Below, one piece after another: positions 12,301 through 23,179 of a DNA stretch of 64,000 nt (position 1 is the first letter of the stretch; every line of letters starts with the position of its first letter). Below the pieces are notes generated by a model, which was not told the DNA's origin, made no database searches, and worked only from the letters and a program-made list of their open reading frames with translations. The position numbers were made by a program, and so were the translations under genes. Origin of the DNA: Smittia aterrima (taxonomy: Eukaryota; Arthropoda; Insecta; Diptera; Chironomidae); contig CP093831.1 in the NCBI GenBank assembly GCA_033063855.1, forward strand, positions 16,988,001 to 17,052,000, written 5' to 3'.

Positions 12301-15300
12301 TCAAAACGAGGACTCAGAGAGGTTTTCTTATCGATTGCCGTTGTGACCTTTTGGGTGTAATCTTAGTCATAGCTTGTTGTTGTTGTAAAAATTCTCAGAA
12401 GATTGTGCAAATCAACATTTTGCTCTCTTTCATAGTTCGAATCTAATAAGAAATCTTTTTCAGTATTTACATGATTTTAGTGACTTAAGAGAAGTGAAAG
12501 CATTAAGATGGGCTTGCACAGCTTTGTGTTTGCCTTAATAGCAATTTGCTACCTGACAATACTACCTCATCATGGAAGTGATGCACAAACGACAAACAAC
12601 TATGATAGAAACCGAATCGACTATAATGATGTGAATCAGAATCAGTACGGACGTGGACGGTACTCGCAGCAGCCGATTGGTCCTCAACTACAACAGCAAC
12701 AAATGCAAGGCAATCGATTTAACGATTCAAACCGCAATATCCCGAATCCAAACGATCCAACAACTTTCTACGATAACAGCAACAGATACAGCTACAACAG
12801 AAACCCGGCTTATTCTGGTTATGGTGGCTTTAGTAACTTGGATGACATCGATCCTAATCATATGTGTCCAGAGCATTGGATTGCTTACCGTGCTTCATGC
12901 TTACGATTCATCAAGTCCCCAAGACGAACTTGGTTTGACGCTAAGAAAATTTGTCAAGCAGCTAAAGCTGATCTTGTTAATGTCGATACATTGGAGAAAC
13001 ATGATTTCATCACACGAGAGCTTTACTTGCAAAACCAAGTTCAGAATCGTTATTACATCTCAGCACGTCAAACTACACCCAACAACTGGGTGAACGATGA
13101 CAATACTCAGCTGTTCGCGACGCAAGATTCATTCTCGAATGAAACTACTGACATCGACAGAGAACTGAGCTTTGAATATTTAAACAACAATCAATTATTC
13201 TTAGCCGACAAGAAACGACAGAACTTCAATATCAATCAATTGAATCTCGTTGGTGGAAATCGTAAGAGTTCAAATCCTTGGGATGATGAATTGTATAAGA
13301 ATCGCGTTGTATACGGATACTCGAGAGTGAAGAATCGATGGCTTTTCATGCCGACCTATGATTTTGAAAATAATCTCTTTATTTGTGAGTCGCTTCAGTT
13401 GTACTCGATCGACAATATCAACGTTCATGCCGACAGTCAAAGAAAGATTGATTACGGGGTTGAAGTCATTGATCCACATCGACTCCCTCGAGGACCTTTC
13501 TTCATAAAACAACCGCGTCACACGACTTACGATACAGGAAAGAGACGAGTCACAAACGACGTTTCAATTCAATGTCTCGCTGGTGGTTTCCCAACTCCAA
13601 CTTACACTTGGTTTAAAGAACATTACGTTAATGAAGTTTTGAATTTCACGAAAATCGATCCACTCAAAAGCTCTCGCTACACAATCAGCGGTGGAAACTT
13701 AATCATTTACAATCCAGACCAGTCACTTGATCAAGGAACTTATCATTGCGTCGCCACTAATGAATTCGGAAAAATTCGTTCAGAAAGTGTTGAGCTTAAC
13801 TTCGGATACATTCTTGAGTTCAATTTGAAGAGAGCTCCAGAAGTTGGTGATGTCAATTGGGGAAAAACACTTTTCTGTGATCCTCCAACTCATTACCCGA
13901 TAGTGAAATATTACTGGTCAAGAGATTACTTCCCCAATTTTGTTGAGGAAGACACGAGAACTTTTGTGAGCTACGATGGAGCTTTGTATTTCTCTGCACT
14001 TGAATCGATCGATAGAGGAAACTACTCATGCACTGTCCAGAGCATGGTCAGTGACACCGGTAGAAATGGACCGTTCTTCCCCCTTGCAGTTCGACCGCAT
14101 CCAAATTTCCAAGCAATCATCTTCGCAAACTCTTTCCCGAAGATTTTCCCAGAAGCCCCTATCGCTGGCGATGATATTCGTCTTGAATGTGTGGCTTTTG
14201 GTTATCCAGTGCCTTCTTATAACTGGACAAGAAACGGAACTGATCTGCCTAAGAAAGCGTACACCCTCAACTATAATCGCGTTCTTATCATTCCGAATGC
14301 AACTGTCAACGACAATGGCGAATACATTTGTACAACAAAGAACGACAAGCGAGCGATTCCCAAATCTGTTCACGTGAACATTCAAATGCGACCGAACTTT
14401 ACGATTCCATTGAAAGATCAAATCAAAGACTTCAACTCGGAAGTGAACTTTGTTTGTGAAGCGAACTCTATACCGGATTCTAATTATACTTGGTATAAGA
14501 ACGCTGTGTTATTAGAGAGGGATAACCTTGATAAGGATAAGTACACGATACAAGATAATTTACTAACGATAAAATATCTCGATCCCGATAAGGACAATGG
14601 AATGTATCAGTGTCGGGCAATGAATCAATTGGCTGCTGTTTATTCATCGGCTCAACTTCGAGTACTGTCGATGAAACCTTCTTTCAAGAAACAACCGCTT
14701 GAGCCTGAGATTTATGCAGTCTCAGGAGGAAACACAACGATTACATGTAATCCAGAAGCAGCTCCGAGACCTAAATTCCAATGGAAAAAAGATGGAAACG
14801 TGCTGAGTGCTGGTGGTCATCGAAAGATAAGACCTGATGGAACATTGTACATCTCACCAACAACAAGAGACGATGAAGGAATCTACACTTGTGTAGCTAC
14901 GAACGCTTATGGAACTGATGAATCTCGATCTCGTTTGATTGTTCTTCAAGAAATTCGTTTCTCTCAACCACTTCAACCTCAAGTCTTGACAGAAATTGGA
15001 CGCTTCTTGTACATGCGTTGCGAAGTTTGGTCGGATATGCTTCTCGATGTTGCTTTCATTTGGAAATTCAATGGCGAACAAATTATTCCCCATGGCGAAG
15101 ATTTCAGTAATGAGCGTATTGAAATCAACTACAATGAGCTGACCATCACGAATACTTCATTGCTTGACTCTGGATGGTATGAATGTATTGCAAAGTCTGC
15201 TGTCAATGAGATCCCATCAAGGTCGCATGTTACTGTTTTGGGACCACCTGGAATGCCTGGTGGCGTTAAAGTCAAAGACATCAAGAAGACTGAAGCTGTA

Positions 15301-18300
15301 CTCGAATGGATCGATGGAGCTTTGAATGGAGGAACAATTCAAGTCTACAATATCATGGCTCGAACCAATTGGAACAAGACATGGCACATTGTAGCTGAGA
15401 ATACTCAAGCTCAAGAAGTCGACAGATACACGGGACGAAAGCAAGCTGATGTCGAAGGCTTATCACCTTACTGCTCTTATGAATTTGCTGTTGCGGCAAT
15501 TAACAATCTTGGAGTTGGACCTCAGAGTCTTCCATCGCCATCTCACAACACACTTCATGACAAACCATACACAGCTCCACAAGCTGTCAGCGGAGGCGGG
15601 GGAAAGATTGGCGATTTAATCATCACTTGGAATACTTTGCCACCAATGGAACAAAACGCTCCAGGAATTCACTACAAAGTTTATTATCGTCTTCATGGTA
15701 AGGCTGGTGACTCTGAATGGGCTGGAAAGATTCTGAAGAAAGAAGGCAATGTCGGAAAGGCCGTCATTCATTTCGAGAAAGACAACAATTACTACACAAA
15801 GTATGATGTTAAAGTGCAAGCACTCAACGACATGGGAATTGGACCAGAAAGTAATGTCAGTGTCATCTACTCAGCTGAAGACATGCCTCAAGTTGCTCCT
15901 CAACAAGTCTGGGCTCGTGGCTTTAACTCTACTGCTCTTAATGTCACTTGGAAGGCGGTCGATCAAGGTCGCGAAATGATTCGTGGACGATTGATTGGTC
16001 ATCGTGTAAGTTTGAATTTTCTCATTTTAAAAATTCAATATTAAATTTTTCATTTCTCCGCAGTTGAAATATTGGAAGAAAGACAACAAAGAAGAAGACT
16101 CGGTTTATTATTTATCGCGTCACACGCGCAACTGGGCTTTAATTGTTGGTCTTGAGCCTGATACTTATTACTGGGTGAAGGTAATGGTTTACAACGCAGC
16201 AGGAGAAGGCCCTGAGAGTGAACGCTTCCTCGAGAGAACTTATCGTAAAGCACCGCAGAAACCTCCATCATCTGTTCACATTTATGGAGTCAATCCATCG
16301 ACAATCCGAGTGGTCTGGCGTTATGTGTCACCTTCACAAGAAGAAGAACCCGTTGAAGGCTACAAGATTCGTATCTGGGAGTCTGATCAAGATATGGCAA
16401 CAGCGAACGATACTTTCGTTCCGTTGGGACGCAAACTCGAATATCTCGTCGACAATTTGACACCAGGTTTGATCGATTTTATTGAATAATCAAACGAAAA
16501 TTTAATTTACTTTCGTCCTCTCCCAGGAAAAATGTACAAACTTCGAGTTTTGGCGTTCAGTAACGGAGGAGACGGTCGGATGTCCTCGCCTACTCACACT
16601 TTCCAAATGGGTAAGACTCGACCCGACCAGCCAACTTAAACATTCTGCCTCTATCTCTCGCACAATTTATAATTTTTCCTATTTCAAATAATGTGATCGA
16701 ACGCTTTTTGTTTTGTTAAGTAATCAACAGGTGATAGACATTTTACATTCTTTATGGGCGCAGCTTTTGTTAATAAATGTTTTATAATTTTTCTACAATT
16801 TTACTTTGTCACTCAGATAACTGAACAGCACAAACTTCAATGACTAACAATATTGGTTTATGGTTTCTCTCTGAGCTATCTTTTTTGAAAAACTTGTTTC
16901 TGCAGCTTTATTTATTTAACTATTTCGCACTTGTGCTGATGACTTTTACAACTTTGCCTCTCTTCATTCATTTTGCAAATTGTTTAAAGATGACCATTTT
17001 TGTTTCATTCGTTGCTCTAGGTATCACGCAAACGCCGTACAACTCATCGAAAAATATTAAACTTGACAAGTTGCTGATCATCGCTGTGCTCTCAATTGTT
17101 TATCTCTTCAAATCGGTTTCATACTAAATGGGTCATTAAGAAAGAATTGGCGAGCAAGTATCATAATGTGGTCACTGACTCGTGACAATATAAAAAGTTT
17201 AAGTGCATTTGAATCTCCCAAACTCATTTTAATCAGCAAAAGAAACCTTTGAACTCTAACCACTTGAATCTCTTAGAAAAGTTAATGTATTTTTGATATG
17301 AAGAAGAAGTTTATAAATTCGAGTTCCCCGTTCTGGCTTTAATTGTGATTTAACGATCAACATCAGCAGTAGCAACAACAAAATACATTCCATTCTGCTT
17401 GTACGGTTTGAAAGTTTAATTAATGCATAACATCATCGAACCGTGCTCAAGACGTAGCACTTGATGATGCAAAGACAGACGAAAGCGAACCTCAAGGCCT
17501 TATTTAGGAAATTAGTCATCAGATCCGCTATTTTTTCGATCACAAACATTAAAGTTGCCTTCAACATGAGTACAATCTTCAAAAGAAAATGAAATCTATT
17601 TAGATTCGCGATCATAATTTTTTTTCTCAAATTACGCAAACCGGATGAAGACGAGGAAGCGGAGATCATCATAGAAACAGGCAGAAGTCAACAGCACCTT
17701 ATCAGTGCAGAAAAAATTCGTCCATTAGTTTTTAATTTCAATTCGTTCCATTAGTTTGAAGCTTTTTAATAGTTTCGGGATTAGGTTTAGTGACATCACC
17801 AGAAGGAGCTTAAATCTTAGTAACATTCCGAGTTTTGTAACTTTTCTTAATTGAATAAATAATTTTAGTAACAAAACGAGTGTTTGTGTGTGCCTTTAAT
17901 TGATTTACGACTAACTTCCTTAATATCTTCAAATCATCGAGAAAACGAGACTTCAAATGATAAACAAGAAAGAACATTCAACTCGACTTTCTCTTCCTTG
18001 TTTATAAATAATTAGAAAAAGTTTATTGCATGTTTGACCTAACTTGACTCGCTTGAAATTTGATTCTTTTTGGTATCGTGCCAAGTGTCAATCCTTTCAG
18101 AATCAACAAGTTTGTTCGGCTCATGTTTTATCGCTTAGTGCAGCCTTGCATTGTCTGACCTAATAACCTTATAAAAGGACGTGAAGCACGGAATTCGAAA
18201 CAGCTGAGCTTGAGCTGTTTCGGAATATCATTCCAATACAAAATCACTCAACAACAATATCGAAAGAAAGAAGAAGAAAAACACATCAGAGCTTATCCAA

Positions 18301-18700
18301 TTAAAATGAAATGATTCATGCTTTCATGTTTGTGAAACTTTGTAGGGAATTCTTTCGCTCGCAGACAATGAAGGAAGTTCTCGGATCATAGTTGATAAGA
18401 CAATTCATTAGTCACTCACCTCTGATTAACAACAAACTGTCTTCCTGAGTCACAAGAAGCTGTCGCCAATTTCAAGATCTTATCCAGTTTCTGCTCGAGA
18501 TTCTCGATATCCTGTTCCTGCTCTTCGAGTTTGTATCTGAAACACAATAATCACTGAATAAGCACAACAGACGCAACAAAAGCACTGATTCAATTAAGAT
18601 ATTTTGCAAAACTTTCATTTTTCTTTCGCAAAACAATATTTCACCTAAATTTGGGGCTGTCGATGAGCACTTCATGAAAATCGATTGTACAGGCCATCAT
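9367..18700 (-). CDS. CenB1A: ACAP-type Arf GTPase-activating protein (centaurin beta)
   Basis: Eight coding exons on the minus strand, all phases consistent: 18645-18700, 18420-18536, 11211-11897, 10383-11156, 10126-10322, 9902-10065, 9649-9849 and 9367-9588, giving 805 residues, a normal ACAP length. Domain order is BAR (about 1-260), PH (about 263-355), ArfGAP (about 400-520) and ankyrin repeats (about 620-740). The ArfGAP zinc finger is C408, C411, C428, C431, with the catalytic Arg at 436 (GVHRSLG). It should stimulate GTP hydrolysis on Arf6-like GTPases at endosomal or plasma membranes, with the BAR sensing curvature. The first two exons encode the BAR start (IDFHEVLIDSPKF, then DSGRQFVVNQ) and splice over 6.5 kb to SAFATSLWELQKHF, restoring the family-typical NQSAFA junction. 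Contactin lies in that intron on the other strand. Translation could start at 18700 or at the next codon, 18697. Confidence 0.95.
12508..17127 (+). CDS. Cont: Contactin, GPI-anchored Ig/FnIII cell-adhesion protein
   Basis: Four coding exons, 12508-16005, 16064-16466, 16527-16610 and 17021-17127, phase-consistent, give 1363 residues, close to the length known for insect contactin. Order: signal peptide (1-27), Asn/Gln-rich segment, C-type lectin-like domain (about 118-295, CPEHWIAYRASC ... LFICE), six Ig domains with the Cys...Trp...Cys pattern (first QCLAGGFPTPTYTW ... YHCVATN, last ending WYECIAKS), then four fibronectin III domains. The last exon encodes SSK followed by a hydrophobic end (LLIIAVLSIVYLF) typical of a GPI-attachment signal. 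In flies contactin works with neurexin IV and neuroglian in septate junctions; that role is family knowledge. The gene is nested inside the second intron of the ACAP gene, on the opposite strand. Its third intron (16611-17020) is the only long one and contains nothing recognised. Confidence 0.96.
17128..18419. other. Contactin 3' UTR and rest of ACAP intron 2
   Basis: No coding exon recognised. AATAAA-like motifs near 17850 could end the contactin transcript. A TATAAAAGG element (18170-18178), followed by a 10-bp-stem inverted repeat (18196-18222), is the only structured signal. Confidence 0.5.
18170..18222 (+). promoter_or_regulatory. TATA-like element followed by a hairpin
   Basis: TATAAAAGG at 18170-18178 is followed 17 bp later by perfect 10-nt arms (18196-18205 and 18213-18222) around a 7-nt loop. 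The position is inside ACAP intron 2 and downstream of contactin. No ORF beyond 26 codons follows, so a protein-coding transcript is not supported. Confidence 0.2.
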
Positions 18701-19030
18701 TATCACTTTTCTACAATTTGTAACATAAACAAGTTGAACTTGGATAATAATTCAATTAATCGAGTAATTTCTTTCTCTTCTGAAATTTGCACTTTGAATC
18801 ACTTCCGATTGAGAATGATTTTGATTTGTGATGGAAACTCTTCACGAGCTTAGCAGCCGAACTGATAAGCGATGTTTTTTAATTAGGCTTACGCGAAGGA
18901 GCACTAAAAATTATTTTAAAAAAATCTTTGCACAGTAAATTGCATTGCCATCTAAAAACGAAAGCCTGAGCCACCACAAAAACAATTTCAAATATTTTTA
19001 AACGTATTTTAAACTTTATTTTTTTCGACA
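18701..19030. other. ACAP upstream region / pol eta 3' flank
   Basis: 330 bp between the ACAP start and the pol eta stop, both genes on the minus strand. It must hold the ACAP promoter and 5' UTR and the pol eta 3' end. No other element is recognised. Confidence 0.5.
19015..19020 (-). terminator. Putative polyadenylation signal of pol eta
   Basis: AATAAA on the minus strand begins 10 nt after the pol eta stop codon, implying a very short 3' UTR. Confidence 0.5.
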
Positions 19031-21879
19031 TCAATCAGTGTTTGTAAAATATGATTTGACGCTGTTAACATTCGATTTCTTTGATGATGAAGGTTTCTTT
19101 TTTCTTACTTCAACCTTTGGAGTGACTTGTTTTAGTTCTTCATCTCGAATCTTTTTAGCGAAGTGGTAATCTAAGTGAGATATGAGTTCTTCTGGAGAAA
19201 AATATTTTAAACATTCACTGCATTTGACTTTGCCTTCATTGAGTTCTTCGTTAGCTGTCTGGTCAGTCTTCACAGCGTATTTGAAAATAGAGTTTAAGTT
19301 CGTTTTCTTGGTAACTTGTTTAGACTTTTGAGTCTTCTTGGCAGATCTTTGAGTTGGAGCTGCTGGTCTGCTGGTTTTCAGTTGCTTTCGATATTCTTCT
19401 CGTTGCTCCGATGCTATTTGAAGGGCTAAATGATGGTCGGCATGAGCAATCATATCAAGCCTTCCAATCATTTTTCCGCATTGCTGGCATTCTTCTTTAG
19501 GATTCAATATTTCCATGTAATCATTGATTGGTAACTCTTTTGGCTGGAACTGTGAAAAGTTCGGAATAGTTTGAGAAGTTTCTGAAGTTTCTGAAGGTTC
19601 GCTGGCATCCATTGGAATTTCTTTGAGCACATCATTGGTTTCCATTTCAACGTCTTCAGACTCGGAAAAATTAAGAAGAAGTTCGTCCAACTTTTTCACA
19701 TCTTCGCTGTCATCAGAGAAATCATAAGCTGGCGATCCAACAGATGAGGTTTCTTCAATGCTTTTCGTTTCGTTTACAGATTTATCAACTTCTTCATTCA
19801 TTCCAATAAGATTTTCAGCCTCTGCTATGTTTTCCATTAAATCATCTTCATTTGTAATGATGGATGTGTTTCTCAAGTTCTTGACAATGTAGCTCCATTT
19901 CTCGTCATTTTGAAAGTTTGAAGGAATCACTGCAATTCGAGTTATTGGTAATTGAATCAAAGAAGAGTCTTCTCTAAGAAATTCATCTGATTTCAACATA
20001 AGTTCAACCAGCAGATCAATGCTGATAATGTTATCAACGAACTTATTCAGTGGAACCAAGATATCCTTCGTTTTCTTTTGATTCTGGCTCAAGTACTCAA
20101 ATTTTAGTTGAATGTTCATTGGCGATTGATTGTGGGATGTTCCAAAGTCGTTTAGTTTAACGCAGAGCTGATCAAATATCTGAGTAATCCAATGCGTTAA
20201 ATTTTTAATTCCTTTGATGGCGAAGTCTCCAGTGAAAGACATTTGTACAGTCAAGCTCGTTGTTGAATCATTTTCTTGTCCACCAACTTTCGTCTCGGAA
20301 GGTTTTGATCCCTTGATGAACATCGATTTTGGAGATTTCATTTCAAACTTCTTGATTGAACCTTTTAATGGCTTCGATTCTTTTTTGTCTCGTGAGTTTG
20401 AAGGTGAACTCTTCGTTTCTGTTTTCTTATGATTCTTCAAGAGACTTTGAAGGTTGCTACTTGTAGATGGAGCAGAGTTGTCTGCGAATTTGCTCGCTGA
20501 AATTCCAAGATGCTTAATACTCTGAAACATGACAACTGTTCCTTCCGCTTTTAAGAACTGTTTTGAATTCTTCTTGATTGTTTCGAATGCTTCGTCTGCA
20601 ATTTGTTCAGCAGTGTAGGAGTTCAGCGAATTCCCATTGAGTGGCACTGTACGAGTGCTCGATACGTTGTTCGTGTCTGTTTTTGGTTCTCCTTGAGTGA
20701 ATGTGACAATCATGTGCTTTGCTGATCTGTTACTCTCAATTGTATCTTTCTCGAGACGTTCAACAATTTCTTTTGAAAGCTCTTTAAGCCAGAACTTCAG
20801 AGTTAGTACCGAAGAAATTTCGTTCTTCCCTCGGAAGTTTTTGCTGACAGCAATAGATTTGCTCAAGAATTTCGGAGTAACTTTCTCAAGATCGATGCCT
20901 CTTGCCATGTAGTACAGCCAAGTACCTACTCGAGCTTGAAAGTGATTTTGCAGTTCACCTTCAGTGAATCTTAACAAGTCAGCCATCGTTTTAACGTTAA
21001 GCTTTTCGCAAACTTCCTCGCCAAGTTTTCCTCCGAGATTTTTCACTTTGTTGATTGCAAGATTATCAAACAACCCAGAAACTGATTCAATAGGCAGAAC
21101 TGTTTGCTTGTTCGGTTTGTTCATCCCACAAGTAAGTTTAGCCAGAATTTTGTTATGTGCGATGCCAGCTGAACACTCGTATCTCGTTTGATCCTTTACT
21201 GCCTTTCGAATATCGTTAACGATAGCAGCTCCAACAAGAAGTCGAAGTTTACTGCTTGCAACAGCTTTACGGTCATCGTCAGGTACGTCTTCAAAATTCT
21301 TGTCAACAGAGCTCGTTACATCCATGACGAACTGCCCAAAATTTTCGTATCCTACGGCGTAAGTGTTTGAGAAGCTTGTTGGTTGAAGTTGAAATTTGTT
21401 CTCTCGCATTTCCTGCATTTTTATCGAAACATTTTCCGTGATATCGAGATAAGCTAAAATATTTTTAATTGATTTCTGATCTGATATAAAATTGTGAAAT
21501 TACCTTCGTCAACACTCGCACGTTCTAGTAGCGGTGTGAATGTTTGCAGAACCTTCGCTACTTGTAATCCGGCATCGCGATATTTTGTTAAATCGGCTTT
21601 TCCATTCTTTGACGGAACTTTTACACAAATTAAATCTGAACAAACTGCTTTAGCTTCTTTTTCTCGCATATGTCTGGTCACACCTAAACTTCTGGCAGCA
21701 TAATTTACAGCGATTATTCCTGCATTCTCCAGATATTGAACGACAGCTAAAGGTTTTCCAGCGAGTTTACTTTCATTCTCGAATTCCTCCACTTGACAAT
21801 AAAAACAATCCATATCAATAAGCACGACGACTCTATCGTTCTTTTCTTTCAAGCTAACAAATTGTTTAACGGAAGACAT
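19031..21879 (-). CDS. DNApol-eta: DNA polymerase eta (Y-family translesion polymerase)
   Basis: Two exons, 21504-21879 and 19031-21453, with a 50-nt intron whose splicing rebuilds the family motif SVDEAYLD, give 932 residues. The enzyme copies past UV-damaged bases in the nucleus. Metal-binding residues are D22 (VLIDMDCFYCQVE) and D124/E125, spaced as in the human enzyme (D13, D115/E116). The thumb motif AGIAHNKILAKL and the little-finger region (KFLSKSIAVSKNFRG) follow. The C-terminal third is low-complexity, then holds two UBZ3 ubiquitin-binding fingers (C-x2-C-x11-H-x3-H at 781-800 and 870-889), each followed by a Lys-rich stretch and a PIP-like segment (NSIFKY; NSVKSYF). A single UBZ is usual in vertebrate pol eta. 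The gene lies head to head with the MCRIP-like gene. Confidence 0.96.
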
Positions 21880-22129
21880 TGTTTATTTAATTATATTTAC
21901 AAAAAATGAAATTCGCGCCGGAACAAAAAAAGCAAAAGCTGAATTCGCCAGTAGACAACTTAGTTTTGTCCCCGAGTTCAGCGAATTGAGTCGAGTTTAC
22001 TTGAATTCGCTTCAACATAAATAAAGTCGGATTTATTTGAAAACAGTTTCGTTTGTAGTCTCACTAACGAGACAGTTTAAATCATTTGACAACGTAGAAC
22101 GTTCAACAAACCGTGTTTAAAGCAACAGA
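21880..22129. promoter_or_regulatory. Shared upstream region of pol eta and MCRIP-like gene
   Basis: Only 250 bp separates the two divergent start codons, so both promoters must lie here or overlap. No TATA box is obvious. This is inferred from layout alone. Confidence 0.4.
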
Positions 22130-22708
22130 ATGGAGAGAAATACGTAAATACTATATTTGTTTGACCTATTTTCATTTTATTCGGAAGAAATTTAGTTATC
22201 GTGGCTTTCTTTTGTTTTTGTCGAGTGATCATTTGTTTTTTGATATTGTTTTTCTTGAAGTTTATCAAGAATTCAACTTCCTTCTTCCTAATTTAATGTT
22301 TTTCATTTTTTTCTTTCTCTAATTTTGTTAAATATTTTTATACAGACGCTCAATTGTCCCTCCCATGAACAATCATGTTAAGCCTCGCAATAATGGGCCA
22401 ATCTCTCCTCGGGAACGAGATATGAACAACTCCAGCTACCACCAGCCGCCTCATTATAACAACAATTCGAATCCGAATCATAATTCCAGCTCAAGCAACC
22501 AACAAGCTCCGTCTCCGAATTCCGAGTTGATAAATTTTGTTTCTGGTGCTTGGAAAGAGAAAGTGAGTTGAATGTTTATTTATTCGCAAAAACTTTAATC
22601 TAAACATTTTCTTTGTAGATGACATCGGAAGTGTTCAAGTCTGAAAATACGGAGAAGAAGCATAATCCCTTTGACTTAGATGGATGGCTCAGAACGAGAC
22701 AAAATTAA
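22130..22708 (+). CDS. Small MCRIP/FAM195-like protein
   Basis: Three exons, 22130-22143 (only 14 nt), 22346-22562 and 22619-22708, phase-consistent, give 106 residues. The sequence begins MERNTRSIVPPMNNHV, then NGPISPRERD, a Ser/Asn/His-rich stretch, SELINFVSGAWKEK, and ends NPFDLDGWLRTRQN. A short basic, Pro/Ser-rich N-terminus, a central hydrophobic helix with FVxxAW and a final acidic-basic DLxxxLRxR segment resemble MCRIP1/MCRIP2 (FAM195), roughly 100-160-residue proteins linked to CtBP binding and to RNA-granule factors. The assignment rests on these short motifs only. The tiny first exon is chosen because ATG GAG AGA AAT AC joins gtaaat and the acceptor at 22345 in frame. Without it, an internal Met at 22365 would give a shorter protein. 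Confidence 0.6.
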
Positions 22709-23179
22709 GCATTAATGAAGAAGGAGTTGCTCCTGCTCGATCTCTTGTGGTCGTATCATCATCTTGATCATCATGGAAAACTTCTTTCTTAATTAAGATG
22801 CGAACTGAATCTTGATAAGTTCTTTTTCTAAGTGACAGATTTTCGTTTGTTTTTTTATTAATTCCAAGTGTACAATCTTCCATGCAAATTCACATAAATA
22901 TTTCAGTCCTACTTAACTCATTTTACTAATTTTTCGAGAGAAGTCTATCATGATTTTCATACTTTCTTGGACGTTATTGTTTCTTTTAAAGTTTTAAATG
23001 CTCTATCATCTTTTTTATAAAATAAAGCATAAGAAATTACCCATAAAACATGAATTTTAAGAAAAGATTTCATTTTTCAGAAATTTGTTTAACGTTTAAT
23101 CGTGCACGCCCCTCAACAATTCAAAAACAGAAATCAACAAATCTCCGGCGTTTCTAACATTTTAATATTTTGAGTGAAA
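22709..23179. other. Spacer between MCRIP-like gene and IntS7
   Basis: AT-rich 3' UTR and IntS7 upstream sequence. An aataaagc motif near 23021 could serve the MCRIP-like transcript. No other signal is seen. Confidence 0.45.

Noticed and set aside
18304..18390. Short ORF after the TATA-like element (26 codons)
   Set aside because: Too short, no signal peptide or motif, so no coding call.
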